This document shows positions 1 through 10,155 of a stretch of DNA of 64,000 nucleotides, in pieces. The stretch is taken from positions 1-64,000 of the forward strand of contig NZ_SOHA01000041.1 in NCBI RefSeq assembly GCF_004403065.1, in the 5' to 3' direction. Position numbers and translations under genes: made by a program. Below the pieces are notes generated by a model. It ran no database searches and was not told where the DNA came from. It was given only the letters and a program-made list of their open reading frames with translations. The stretch's first letter is position 1. Every line of letters begins with the position of its first letter. The DNA comes from Cryobacterium cryoconiti (GTDB taxonomy: Bacteria; Actinomycetota; Actinomycetes; Actinomycetales; Microbacteriaceae).

Positions 1-22
1 CCAGGATCAAACTCTCCGTAAA
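1..22 (-). rRNA. rrs: 16S rRNA, 5' end only (partial)
   Basis: Read on the minus strand, the first bases give TACGGAGAGTTTGATCCTGG, the universal start of bacterial 16S rRNA and the site of the 27F primer. The gene runs off the left edge, so only about 22 nt are present. The exact mature 5' end is inferred by analogy with other actinobacteria. Confidence 0.95.
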
Positions 23-42
23 TGTTTGATTGCACGACCCGA

Positions 43-61
43 CCCTTCGACAAGCTCAGGG
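43..61. repeat. TCGACARGCTC hairpin element, copy A (CCCT/AGGG stem)
   Basis: The core TCGACAAGCTC (47-57) is flanked by CCCT (43-46) and AGGG (58-61), which can pair. It lies inside the pre-16S leader, only about 20 bp from the mature 16S end. The same core with other matching stems recurs at 33420-33438 and three times at 56252-56354. Confidence 0.6.
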
Positions 62-192
62 ACCGAGACGGCACATCTAGTGTGACTGACCGCCGGAATG
101 GGCGGACCAGACACAAGTTTGAAACTGACAGAACAAATCATTACTGACTTGCTTTGTTGTTTAAATGTTTTCCAAAGGAATCTCTTCCGCGG

Positions 193-210
193 TGCTCCCT
201 AGAAAGGAGC
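193..210 (-). other. Hairpin in pre-16S leader
   Basis: GCTCC and GGAGC arms separated by a short loop form a small stem in the rRNA leader between the boxA-like site and mature 16S. A role in pre-16S processing is inference from its position. Confidence 0.3.
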
Positions 211-242
211 CCTACGACCGAGGTTTTTGGCATTTGACATTG

Positions 243-268
243 TGCACGCTGTTGAGTTCTCAAGGATC
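243..268 (-). promoter_or_regulatory. boxA-like rRNA antitermination site
   Basis: On the minus strand the sequence reads TTGAGAACTCAACAGCGTGC. This closely matches the actinobacterial rrn boxA element (TTGAGAACTCAA followed by a GTGTG-like stretch) described for mycobacterial rRNA leaders, where the Nus complex loads. It lies about 230 nt upstream of the 16S 5' end and downstream of the promoters below, as expected. Confidence 0.75.
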
Positions 269-323
269 GGACGCACCCGACTTCAGGCCCTATAATGGGC
301 TGTCGCTTCGGGGCAACTTGTAT

Positions 324-352
324 AACTTACCTGCCCGGCCAGACCCTGTCAA
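324..352 (-). promoter_or_regulatory. rrn promoter, proximal
   Basis: Minus-strand TTGACA (352 to 347) and TAAGTT (329 to 324) are separated by exactly 17 bp. This is a perfect -35 with an actinobacterial TANNNT -10. Transcription would run through the boxA-like site into 16S. Confidence 0.75.
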
Positions 353-440
353 ATCAAGGCCGGCAGCCTGTTTCGAGTGCACTAAAGCGACTCACAACAA
401 CTACCAACCAAGCCATAACAAGAAGCCGGGGAGAGTTACT

Positions 441-470
441 ATCTTAGGCCTCCCCCGCACCGATCCGAAA
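441..470 (-). promoter_or_regulatory. rrn promoter, middle (weaker candidate)
   Basis: A good -10 TAAGAT (446 to 441) has a poor -35 (TTTCGG, 470 to 465) at 18 bp spacing. Multiple tandem rrn promoters are common in actinobacteria; this one is less certain than its neighbours. Confidence 0.4.
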
Positions 471-562
471 CGGATACAAGCACTGGGCGAAGCTAAAAAC
501 CTTGGTTCCACGTGAGGCCGGGAAGCTCTGCGGCTTTCCGCACCTGTGGGGTACGTTTGAAT

Positions 563-591
563 ACATTACGGTCCCCGCGCGGAGCCGTCAA
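563..591 (-). promoter_or_regulatory. rrn promoter, distal
   Basis: Minus-strand TTGACG (591 to 586) and TAATGT (568 to 563) lie 17 bp apart. It is the most upstream of three candidate rrn promoters. The stretch 23-669 holds only promoters, leader and the tyrS 3' flank; no protein-coding gene is seen there. Confidence 0.7.
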
Positions 592-646
592 AACCAGAAA
601 ACGCCCGGGCGTGTCACACCCCGAAAGGCAGAACGACCGGGCGGCA
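592..646 (-). terminator. Possible tyrS terminator
   Basis: Just after tyrS the minus strand carries CGCCCGG and CCGGGCG arms with a ~30-nt loop, followed by TTTT and a second T-rich stretch. The loop is long, so this is a weak intrinsic terminator candidate. It would insulate tyrS from the rrn promoters. Confidence 0.4.
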
Positions 647-669
647 TCCGACTGGATCAGACGACGGGA

Positions 670-1971
670 TCAGACAACGAAAACGCCGGCCAGGGTCTTC
701 TTCCCGCGGCGGAGCACGGCTACTCCCCCGGGGAGAACGGCCCCTTCGATGGTCTGCTCGTCGCTCAGCACCTTCACGTTGTTGAGGTAGACCCCACCCT
801 GGCTGATCGCCCGGCGGGCTTCGCTCAGACTGGCAGTGAGTCCGGTGTCGACCAGCAGCTGCACCACGGGGGCGCGCGGGGCGGTGGTGGTGTTGGGAAG
901 TTCCCGCAGCGCGGCTTCGAGGGTGGCCTCGTCGAGATCGGACAGTTCGCCCTGACCGAAGAGGGCGTGCGCGGCCTGGATGGCGGCATCCGTTGCAGCC
1001 CGCCCGTGGACGAGGCTCGTCACCGAAACGGCGAGCGTGCGCTGGGCCAGCCGCTTGAACGGCTCGGTCGCCACGGCACCCGCGAGTTCCTCGATCTCGG
1101 CCCGGGTCAGGAAGGTGAACACCTTGAGCCGGTTGATGACGTCGGCATCGTCGGTGTTGAGCCAGAACTGGTAGAACGCGTACGGGCTGGTGAGGGTGGG
1201 GTCCAGCCAGACCGCGTTGCCCTCGCTCTTGCCGAACTTGGTGCCGTCACTATTGGTGATCAACGGGGTGCCGATGGCGTGCGCGCCCTCCCCCTCCGCC
1301 TTGCGGATGAGGTCGATGCCGCTGGTGAGGTTGCCCCACTGGTCGCTGCCTCCGGTCTGGAGTACGCACCCATACGTGCGGAAGAGCTCGAGGAAGTCCA
1401 TGCCCTGCAGCACCTGGTAGCTGAACTCGGTGTAGCTGATGCCGGCGTCAGAGTTCAGGCGGGCGCTCACGGCATCCTTCTTGAGCATGCTGCCCACCCG
1501 GAAGTACTTGCCGATGTCCCGCAGGAAGTCGATGGCGCTGAGCGGCGCGGTCCAATCGAGGTTGTTCACCAGGGTGACGGCGTTGTCGCCCTCCGAGCTC
1601 AGAAAGCGCGAGACCTGGTCCTGGAGGTAGCCCACCCACTGACCGACGACATCCCGCGAGTTGAGGGTGCGCTCGGCGGTGGGACGCGGGTCGCCGATCA
1701 GGCCGGTGGAACCGCCCACCAGACCGAGCGGCTTGTGGCCGGCCAGCTGCAGCCGGCGCATGAGCAGCAGTTGCACCAGGTTGCCGAGGTGCAGGCTCGG
1801 GGCGGTGGGGTCGAACCCGCAGTAGTAGGTGACGGGCGGACCGGCCAGCAGCTCGCGCAGTTCAGCGGCATCCGTGGACACCTGCACCAGGCCTCGCCAG
1901 GAGATCTCCTCCCACACGTCGTCGAAGGTCGGGTCATTGGCTTGCAGGGCGAGGATGGCTGGATCTGACAC
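670..1971 (-). CDS. tyrS: Tyrosine--tRNA ligase
   Basis: This cytoplasmic class I aminoacyl-tRNA synthetase charges tRNA-Tyr. The 433-aa protein has the HIGH-type motif HLGN at residues 61-64 and the KMSKS-type motif KFGKS at 245-249, both in the catalytic Rossmann domain. A C-terminal S4-like RNA-binding segment (LNNVKV region) ends the protein. The length is normal for bacterial TyrRS. The start is GTG with no Shine-Dalgarno; a TAACCT hexamer lies 6 nt upstream, which suggests a leaderless mRNA. It is transcribed toward the rrn operon. Confidence 0.97.
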   Translation of the reverse strand: MSDPAILALQANDPTFDDVWEEISWRGLVQVSTDAAELRELLAGPPVTYYCGFDPTAPSLHLGNLVQLLLMRRLQLAGHKPLGLVGGSTGLIGDPRPTAERTLNSRDVVGQWVGYLQDQVSRFLSSEGDNAVTLVNNLDWTAPLSAIDFLRDIGKYFRVGSMLKKDAVSARLNSDAGISYTEFSYQVLQGMDFLELFRTYGCVLQTGGSDQWGNLTSGIDLIRKAEGEGAHAIGTPLITNSDGTKFGKSEGNAVWLDPTLTSPYAFYQFWLNTDDADVINRLKVFTFLTRAEIEELAGAVATEPFKRLAQRTLAVSVTSLVHGRAATDAAIQAAHALFGQGELSDLDEATLEAALRELPNTTTAPRAPVVQLLVDTGLTASLSEARRAISQGGVYLNNVKVLSDEQTIEGAVLPGGVAVLRRGKKTLAGVFVV

Positions 1972-1983
1972 GAGCCAAGGTTA
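1969..1983 (-). promoter_or_regulatory. Leaderless-type -10 of tyrS
   Basis: TAACCT (1983 to 1978) ends 6 nt before the GTG start (1971 to 1969), so transcription would begin at the start codon. Confidence 0.5.
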
Positions 1984-2035
1984 TCAGCGCCCTCCCACGG
2001 CACCCCCTCGATGTCCCGAAGTTCATCACCTGGCC

Positions 2036-2064
2036 TTGACCTGCGTTAGTTAAGTCTGCAAACT
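2036..2064 (+). promoter_or_regulatory. Candidate promoter of the SatD-like pair
   Basis: TTGACC (2036-2041) is followed 17 bp later by CAAACT (2059-2064). An imperfect palindrome, TTAGTT-N8-AAACTGAA, overlaps the -10 region and could be an operator. The stretch 2040-2110 is clearly AT-richer than its surroundings. The promoter and operator calls are inference. Confidence 0.35.
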
Positions 2065-2125
2065 GAATTCATACAGATTCATCTTTGATGCTTCATATTT
2101 GATCGCTTTGCTGGAGGTAGAGACC

Positions 2126-2806
2126 ATGTTCGTGATCACCGCCGACCAAATCGGCAGCCGCACCGACCGCGACCGGGCCGGCGAGATGATCGCCGCGCTC
2201 AACGGCGAATTCGGTTCAGCCTTCATCCTGCCGCCCGACCAGACGGCCGGCGACGAGATTCAACTGCTGCTGCGGGATGCCGCCACAGCGCTGGCCGTGC
2301 TTCTCGCCCTGCACCGGGAGGGCCATTGGAGCATCGGCCTCGGCCTCGGCGAGGTGCGCACTCCCCTGCCGGCGTCGACCCGGCAGACATCCGGGGGTGC
2401 GTTCGTGGCGGCCCGCGCCGCCGTGACCCGGGCGAAAAAGGCCGAGGCACGGTTCGCCCTGGCCGTCGACCCGGCTCCCGACCCTGCTCCGGATGCCGGG
2501 CTCGCCGACGGTGCCGGCGAGTCGGGCGCGGGCTCGATTCTCGATGCCGAGGAGGTGGAGGCCCTGATCACGACGCTGCTCCTGCTGCGTCAGCGCCGCA
2601 CGACGGAGGGCTGGACGGCCGTCGACCTGCTTCAGGCCGGACTGTCCCAGGTGGAGATCGCCGGCCGGCTCGGCATTTCGACCGCGGCTGTCAGTCAGCG
2701 CATTCGCAGCGCCCTCTGGAGGGTCGACCGGTCGGCCCAGCCCGCACTCGTTAGGCTGCTGGAGAACCTCGAGCACGCTACGACCGAAACGGACCCTGCC
2801 GGATGA
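2126..2806 (+). CDS. SatD-like protein with C-terminal HTH
   Basis: The product is a predicted 226-aa soluble regulator. The N-terminal ~110 residues (ITADQIGSR, AGDEIQ, IGLGLGEV) resemble the SatD family, whose fold is related to nucleotide-cyclase/GGDEF-type domains; no intact cyclase active site is evident to me. An acidic Ala/Asp/Pro linker (about 118-140) leads to a sigma-r4-like HTH (LSQVEIAGRLGISTAAVSQR) near residues 175-200. ATG 2126 was chosen because GGAGG precedes it at a good distance; an upstream in-frame start lacks this. The stop overlaps the next start (ATGA), so the two genes are translationally coupled. Its ligand and regulon are unknown. Confidence 0.7.
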   Translation: MFVITADQIGSRTDRDRAGEMIAALNGEFGSAFILPPDQTAGDEIQLLLRDAATALAVLLALHREGHWSIGLGLGEVRTPLPASTRQTSGGAFVAARAAVTRAKKAEARFALAVDPAPDPAPDAGLADGAGESGAGSILDAEEVEALITTLLLLRQRRTTEGWTAVDLLQAGLSQVEIAGRLGISTAAVSQRIRSALWRVDRSAQPALVRLLENLEHATTETDPAG

Positions 2807-3507
2807 ACTCCTCGACCCTCCCGATCGTGGCGTACCTGTACTGGCTGCTCCTGCTGCTCGTCACGTCCGGTTCGCTCGCCTTCGCCATTCTCGCGTTCCG
2901 GCGCCAGAAGCTGCCGTTCGCCGCCGTTTCAGCCGGCGCTCTCGCTGCGGCCCTCCTGGTGGCCGCCCTCCCTTCCCCCGGTGGATCCGCGGTCTCGGGA
3001 GTCATCCTCGGCATGCTGGCACTCGGCCTGGCCGTGGTCGGCGGCGGCCCCGCGGCGCTGCTCGCGCTGCGGCTCGCCACCAACAACTCGGTACCTCAGG
3101 GCGAGCACGGCGGAATCCTGGTCGAGAACGGTGACGTCGGTGGGGCGCCGGCGCCGGCTCCCGCTTCGACACCGGCGACCGTGGCCGAGGCCGCTGGTGC
3201 TGGTGCTGGTGCTGGTGCTGGTGCTGGTGCTCCCGATGGTCCCGGTGCGGCGGGCGCTTCCGGCGCCTTCGTGCATGAGGTACTGCGCGGCGGTCTGATG
3301 ATCGGCATCCTGGAGCGCCTCGCCGTGGCGGGTGCCATCCTGGCCGGTTTTCCGGAGGCCATCGCCGTCGTCGTGGCGATCAAGGGCGTCGGCCGGTTCA
3401 CCGAACTGGCCACGGCCGAGGCCCGGGAGCGATTCATCATCGGCACGCTGGCCAGCCTGATCTGGGCCTGCGCGTGTGCCGCGCTGGTGCAGATCGCCCT
3501 GACCTAG
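2803..3507 (+). CDS. Membrane protein with Ala-Gly repeat linker
   Basis: The 234-aa protein has an N-terminal block of about three hydrophobic segments (residues ~8-30, 38-55, 63-90). A Pro/Ala then Ala-Gly low-complexity linker (~112-150) follows, and then a C-terminal block with two or three more hydrophobic segments ending in a membrane helix (~210-232). I recognise no catalytic motif. It is translationally coupled to the SatD-like regulator, a pairing I recall in other actinobacteria, so the regulator may sense or be tethered by it (inference). The linker is encoded by a perfect hexanucleotide repeat. Confidence 0.65.
   Translation: MNSSTLPIVAYLYWLLLLLVTSGSLAFAILAFRRQKLPFAAVSAGALAAALLVAALPSPGGSAVSGVILGMLALGLAVVGGGPAALLALRLATNNSVPQGEHGGILVENGDVGGAPAPAPASTPATVAEAAGAGAGAGAGAGAPDGPGAAGASGAFVHEVLRGGLMIGILERLAVAGAILAGFPEAIAVVVAIKGVGRFTELATAEARERFIIGTLASLIWACACAALVQIALT
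3193..3231 (+). repeat. GCTGGT microsatellite
   Basis: There are six perfect tandem copies of GCTGGT plus GCT, encoding alternating Ala-Gly within the membrane protein. The unit is a multiple of 3, so slippage would change linker length without breaking the frame. Confidence 0.9.
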
Positions 3508-3558
3508 AGCAGGTAGACCCTGCTCCTGACCGCGGGTGTCGGCCCCGTTTCGACTCTC

Positions 3559-3618
3559 GGCGCACCTTTCGGAAGCGGGCGCACGGTAGAACCTGCGCCG
3601 GCTTCCGAAAGGTGCGCC
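3559..3618. repeat. Intergenic inverted repeat
   Basis: Two perfect 18-bp arms (3559-3576 and 3601-3618) flank a 24-nt loop that itself begins with GGCGCA and ends with TGCGCC. It sits between convergent genes (membrane protein and mpg) and has no T tract on either side. The flank CGACTCTCGGCGC is shared with the inverted repeat at 12388-12469. Confidence 0.8.
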
Positions 3619-3662
3619 ACGAGCCTCGCCCGAGTGACGGATGCGATCACCCGCCGACGCGC

Positions 3663-5719
<2,057 letters not shown>

Positions 5720-6919
5720 CTACTTGCCGGCGAGGTCGCGGCGAGCCGAGATCTTGCTCGGCAGCGACCACAACTCGATGAAACCCTTGGCCATGGACTG
5801 GTCGAAGGTGTCACCGGTGTCGTAGGTGGCGAGGTTGAAGTCGTAGAGGCTCTGCGCGGACTTGCGGCCGGTGACGACGGCGGTGCCGGCGTGCATCTTC
5901 AGACGGATGTCGCCGGTCACGTGCTTCTGCGTCTCGTCGATGAACACGTCGAGGGCGCGCTTCAGGCCGGAGAACCAGAGGCCGTCGTAGACGAGTTCCG
6001 CCCACTTGGACTCGACCGTGCGCTTGTACCGGGCCAGGTCGCGTTCGACGGTCATGTTCTCGAGTTCTTCGTGCGCGGCGATCAGGGCGATGCCGGCCGG
6101 AGCCTCGTACACCTCGCGGCTCTTGATGCCGACGAGACGGTCCTCGACGATGTCGATGCGTCCGACGCCCTGGTTGCCGGCGAGCAGGTTCATCATTTCG
6201 ATGGCCTGCAGCGGGGTGACGGCGACGCCGTCGATCGCGACGGGAACACCCTGGTCGAAGCTGATGACGACCTCGGTGGGCTCGCGCGTCACGGCCGGGT
6301 CCTGCGTGTAGGTGTAGAGGTCTTCGATCGGGGCGTTCCACGGGTCTTCGAGGAAGCCGGTCTCGACCGCACGCCCGTAGACGTTCTGGTCGATCGAGTA
6401 GGGGCTCTTCTTCGACTGCGCGATCGGCAGGTTGTGCAGGGCCGCGTATTCGATGGCTTTGTCGCGGGTGAGCGCGAAGTCGCGCACCGGGGCGAGCGAG
6501 GTGAGCTCGGGTGCGAGGGCGGCGACGGCTGCCTCGAAACGCACCTGGTCGTTGCCCTTGCCGGTACAGCCGTGCGCGACGCTGTTCGCGCCGAGCTCCT
6601 TGGCCGTGGAGGCGAGGTACTTGGCGATCAGCGGGCGGCTGAGCGCGGAGACAAGCGGGTACCGCTTCTGGTAGAGCGCGTTGGCCTTGAGGGCCGGCAC
6701 GACGTAGTCGCTGGCGAACTCGTCTTTCGCGTCGACGACGATGGACTCGACGGCGCCGCAGTCCAGGGCGCGCTGGCGGATGACGTCCATATCCTCGCCG
6801 CTCTGTCCGACGTCGATGGCGAGGGCCACGACCTCTTTGCCGGTCGCATCCTTCAGCCAGCCGATGCCCACCGAGGTATCGAGTCCGCCCGAATATGCCA
6901 GCACAACGCGTTCAGCCAT
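5720..6919 (-). CDS. argG: Argininosuccinate synthase
   Basis: This enzyme condenses citrulline and aspartate using ATP. The 399-aa protein begins with the PP-loop AYSGGLDTS at residues 8-16 and has the type I length. ATG is preceded by an AGGGAG ribosome-binding site. A TAAACT -10-like hexamer (6952 to 6947) lies about 27 nt upstream of the ATG, so argG probably has its own promoter in addition to read-through from argF. In many actinobacteria argR stands just before argG; here the gap is only 113 bp and holds an inverted repeat. Confidence 0.97.
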   Translation of the reverse strand: MAERVVLAYSGGLDTSVGIGWLKDATGKEVVALAIDVGQSGEDMDVIRQRALDCGAVESIVVDAKDEFASDYVVPALKANALYQKRYPLVSALSRPLIAKYLASTAKELGANSVAHGCTGKGNDQVRFEAAVAALAPELTSLAPVRDFALTRDKAIEYAALHNLPIAQSKKSPYSIDQNVYGRAVETGFLEDPWNAPIEDLYTYTQDPAVTREPTEVVISFDQGVPVAIDGVAVTPLQAIEMMNLLAGNQGVGRIDIVEDRLVGIKSREVYEAPAGIALIAAHEELENMTVERDLARYKRTVESKWAELVYDGLWFSGLKRALDVFIDETQKHVTGDIRLKMHAGTAVVTGRKSAQSLYDFNLATYDTGDTFDQSMAKGFIELWSLPSKISARRDLAGK

Positions 6920-6982
6920 GGTTCTCCCTAAAGATAGATCTGTTCAAGTTTACGGTTACGCTCTGACACCCGAGAGTGCCTG

Positions 6983-7026
6983 TTCCGGTCGAGAGTGACC
7001 GTTATACCGGGCACTCTCGACCGGAA
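6983..7026. repeat. Perfect inverted repeat between argF and argG
   Basis: Two perfect 15-bp arms (6983-6997 and 7012-7026, TTCCGGTCGAGAGTG) flank a 14-nt loop. It begins 6 nt beyond the argF stop. No T tract follows on the minus strand, so it could be an mRNA-stabilising or weak termination stem rather than a classical terminator. Confidence 0.8.
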
Positions 7027-7032
7027 AGGTCA

Positions 7033-7965
7033 CTATGCGGGGGTGTTCTGGGCGAGCAGCCAGACGAGCAGGGCCTTCTGGGCGTGCAGCCGGTTCTCGG
7101 CCTCGTCCCAGATGATGCTCTGCGTGCCGTCGATCACGTCGGCGTCCACCTCGTAGCCGCGGTCGGCCGGCAGGCAATGCATGAAGTGCGCGTCGGGCTT
7201 GGCGAGGGCCATCATGGCCGCGTCCACGCGGTAACGACCGAGGTCGCCGAGGCGCGTGGCCTTCTCCTCCTCCTTGCCCATCGACACCCACGTGTCGGTC
7301 ACGACCACGTCGACGCCGGTGACGGCCGCGAGCGGGTCGGTGAAGAGCTCGACGGAGCCGCCGGTGCGCTGGGCGATCGCCGTGGCATCCGCGACGACCG
7401 CGTCGCTGGGCGTGTAACCGGCCGGGGAGGCGATGCGCACGTGCATGCCCGCGGTCGCGCCGGCGAGCAGGTAGGACTGGCCCATGTTGCAGGCGCCGTC
7501 GCCGAGGAACACGATCGTCTGGCCGGCCAGATCACCACGGTGCTCACGGATGGTGAGCAGGTCGGCGAGCAACTGGCAGGGGTGGAAGTCGTCGGAGAGG
7601 GCGTTGACGACGGGCACCGTGGTGCCGAGTGCCATCTCCTCGAGTCCGGCCTGACCGTAGGTGCGCCAGACGATCGCGGCCACCTGGCGTTCGAGCACGC
7701 GGGCCGTGTCGGAGGCGGTTTCCTTGCCGCCGAGCTGGCTGTTCGCGGTGCTGATGATCAGCGGGCTGCCGCCGAGGTCGGCGATTCCCACGGCGAAGGA
7801 GACCCGGGTGCGGGTCGAGGACTTGTCGAAGATGACGGCCACGGTCTGCGGGCCGGCCAGGGGCTTGACCGCGAATCGGTCTCGCTTCAGCTCCAGTGCC
7901 AGGTCGAGGATCTCGGCCTGTTCGGCCGGTGAGATGTCGTCGTCGCGCAGGAAATGGCGGGTCAC
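7033..7965 (-). CDS. argF: Ornithine carbamoyltransferase
   Basis: This enzyme makes citrulline from ornithine and carbamoyl phosphate. The 310-aa protein has the carbamoyl-phosphate loop SSTRTR, HPCQ and the ornithine-binding HCLPA motif. GTG 7965 was chosen because VTRHFLRDDD matches the usual N-terminus; the longer in-frame reading runs into argD. It is the fifth gene of argCJBDF. Confidence 0.96.
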   Translation of the reverse strand: MTRHFLRDDDISPAEQAEILDLALELKRDRFAVKPLAGPQTVAVIFDKSSTRTRVSFAVGIADLGGSPLIISTANSQLGGKETASDTARVLERQVAAIVWRTYGQAGLEEMALGTTVPVVNALSDDFHPCQLLADLLTIREHRGDLAGQTIVFLGDGACNMGQSYLLAGATAGMHVRIASPAGYTPSDAVVADATAIAQRTGGSVELFTDPLAAVTGVDVVVTDTWVSMGKEEEKATRLGDLGRYRVDAAMMALAKPDAHFMHCLPADRGYEVDADVIDGTQSIIWDEAENRLHAQKALLVWLLAQNTPA

Positions 7966-8002
7966 GGTGTCACTTTCGCTGTCAGGAATAGATTGTTCAA
8001 CT

Positions 8003-9226
8003 CTAGAGGCTGGCCAGAGCGAGCCCGAATCGGCGCTCGAAATCGGCCAGTTCGGCATCGCCGACGATCAGGGGCGGGGCCAGACGGATGGTGGACTCGT
8101 TCGCGGCGTTCACGATCAGGCCGTTGCTCTGGGCCGCGGCCGTGAGGCGCGAGGCGACCGGCTCGGTCAGCCCGACGCCGATGAGGAGGCCGCGCCCGCG
8201 CACCTCGCCGATCAGCGGCGAGCCGAACCCGGCGAGGATCTGCCGCAGCTGCTCCCCGCGGCGCGCGGCGTTGGCGACCAGCCCGTCCGCCTCGATGGTG
8301 CCGAGCACGGCGTTCGCGGTGGCCGTGACGAGCGGGTTGCCGGCGTAGGTCGAGCCGTGCTGGCCGCGCTGGAACAGCTCCGACGCCGCGCCGAACGTGA
8401 CGAGGGCGCCGATGGGCAGTCCGCCGCCGATCCCCTTGGCCAGCGTGATCGCATCCGGCAGGATGCCTTCTCGCTGGTAGGCGAACCACTCGCCGGTGCG
8501 GCCGGCGCCGGTCTGCACCTCGTCGATGATGAGCAGCACACCGTGCCGGGTGCACAGCTCCCGGGCCCGGCGGAGGAACCCGTCGGGCAGGTCGATCACC
8601 CCGGCCTCCCCCTGCACGGGCTCGAGGAACAGGGCGGCGACGGTGTCGTCGATGGCGGCGTCGAGCGCCTCGAACGTGGCGCGGATGTGCTCGACCCCGC
8701 CGGGCACGGGCAGGAACGGCTCGCGCATGGACGGCTTGCCGGACAGCGCCAGCGCCCCCATGGTGCGGCCGTGGAACGAGTCGTGCAGGGAGAGGATGCG
8801 GGTGCGTCGCCCGCCCACGGTGTTCAGCCGGGCCAGTTTGAACGCGGCCTCATTGGCCTCGGCGCCGGAGTTGCAGAGGTAGACCCGGCCGGCCGGGCCC
8901 GCACCGGTGAGGCGTTTCAGCCGTTCGGCCAGTTCCAGCTGCGGCGGCGACGCGAAGTAGTTGGAGACGTGCGCGAGCCGGCCGACCTGGTCGGTGACCG
9001 CGGCGACGAGTGCCGGATGCGCGTGGCCGAGCGAGTTCACGGCGATCCCGGCGAGGAAGTCGAGGTATTCCGTGCCCTCGTCGTCCCAGACGTAGCACCC
9101 CTCGCCGCGCACGAGCATCGCCAGCGGCGGCGCGATCGTGCGCATCAGGGCGGCGCTGAAACGCTCGCGCCAGTCGTGGGTGCCGGAGTCGGCCATCTGT
9201 TCGCTTCTCACTTCTGTCGGTGTCAT
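8003..9226 (-). CDS. argD: Acetylornithine aminotransferase
   Basis: This PLP enzyme transaminates N-acetylglutamate semialdehyde to N-acetylornithine (class III aminotransferase). The 407-aa protein has the PLP-lysine motif [12 protein letters not shown] and [11 protein letters not shown]. Its ATG overlaps the argB stop (ATGA). It may also serve DAP synthesis as succinyl-DAP aminotransferase, as in some relatives (inference). Confidence 0.96.
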   Translation of the reverse strand: MTPTEVRSEQMADSGTHDWRERFSAALMRTIAPPLAMLVRGEGCYVWDDEGTEYLDFLAGIAVNSLGHAHPALVAAVTDQVGRLAHVSNYFASPPQLELAERLKRLTGAGPAGRVYLCNSGAEANEAAFKLARLNTVGGRRTRILSLHDSFHGRTMGALALSGKPSMREPFLPVPGGVEHIRATFEALDAAIDDTVAALFLEPVQGEAGVIDLPDGFLRRARELCTRHGVLLIIDEVQTGAGRTGEWFAYQREGILPDAITLAKGIGGGLPIGALVTFGAASELFQRGQHGSTYAGNPLVTATANAVLGTIEADGLVANAARRGEQLRQILAGFGSPLIGEVRGRGLLIGVGLTEPVASRLTAAAQSNGLIVNAANESTIRLAPPLIVGDAELADFERRFGLALASL

Positions 9227-10155
9227 GCGGGGACTACTTCGGTTCCGATCCCGCTGCCGGTGAAGACCTCGAGCAGGATCGAGTGCGGCACGCGGCCGTC
9301 GATGATGGCTGCCTTCGCAACGCCGCCCTCGACCGCGTCGAGGCAGGCCGTCATCTTGGGGATCATGCCCGACTCGAGATCGGGCAGCAGGGCGCGGAGC
9401 GAGTCCACGTCGATGACCGACACCAGCGAGTCGCGGTTGGGCCAGTCGCTGTACAGCCCCGCGACATCGGTCAGGATGACCAGTTTGGCGGCGCCGAGGG
9501 CGACCGCGAGGGCCGCGGCGGCGGCGTCCGCGTTGATGTTCAGAGACTGGCCCGGGACATCCGTGTCGGGCGCGATCGAGGAGACGACCGGGATGCGGCC
9601 CGCGGCGAGCTGGGCGTGCACGGCCTCGGGGTCGACGCCGATCACGTCGCCGACGAGGCCGAGGTCGACCTCCTCACCGTCGATCACGGTGCCGCGCCGC
9701 CGGCCCTGGAACAGCCCGGCGTCTTCGCCGGAGAGGCCCGCCGAGATGGGGCCGTGCTGGTTGATCCGGCTGACGAGCTCACGGTTGATCTGGCCGGTGA
9801 GCACCATGCGCACCACGTCCATCGCCTCGGGGGTGGTCACCCGGTAGCCGCCGCGGAACTCGCTCTCGATGCCGAGCCGGTCGAGCATGGCGGAGATCTG
9901 CGGGCCGCCGCCGTGCACGACGACGGGGCGGATGCCGCAGTAGCGCAGGTAGACCATGTCCTCGGCGAACGCGGCCTGCAGTTCCTCGCTGACCATGGCG
10001 TTGCCGCCGAACTTGACCACGATGATCTGGTCGTGGAACCGCTTGAGCCAGGGCAGCGACTCAATCAGCGTGGCGGCCTTGACGGCCGCCTCCGCGCGGC
10101 TGTTCGTCTCGTCGCGGCCGGTCTGGTCGCCGGGGGTTCCGTGGGCCGGGGTCAA
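9223..10155 (-). CDS. argB: Acetylglutamate kinase
   Basis: This enzyme phosphorylates N-acetylglutamate, usually as the arginine-feedback-inhibited step. The 310-aa protein has the amino-acid-kinase glycine loop VVKFGGNAM and HGGGPQI. It starts with TTG, which overlaps the argJ stop as TTGA; no ATG or GTG lies in frame before the essential VVKFGG strand, so the rare start is well supported. The N-terminal helix ([11 protein letters not shown]) is the type seen in arginine-sensitive hexameric NAGKs. Confidence 0.96.
   Translation of the reverse strand: MTPAHGTPGDQTGRDETNSRAEAAVKAATLIESLPWLKRFHDQIIVVKFGGNAMVSEELQAAFAEDMVYLRYCGIRPVVVHGGGPQISAMLDRLGIESEFRGGYRVTTPEAMDVVRMVLTGQINRELVSRINQHGPISAGLSGEDAGLFQGRRRGTVIDGEEVDLGLVGDVIGVDPEAVHAQLAAGRIPVVSSIAPDTDVPGQSLNINADAAAAALAVALGAAKLVILTDVAGLYSDWPNRDSLVSVIDVDSLRALLPDLESGMIPKMTACLDAVEGGVAKAAIIDGRVPHSILLEVFTGSGIGTEVVPA

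Noticed and set aside
165..515. Short plus-strand reading frame upstream of 16S
   Set aside because: It runs backwards through the rrn promoters and boxA-like site; a coding role is very unlikely.
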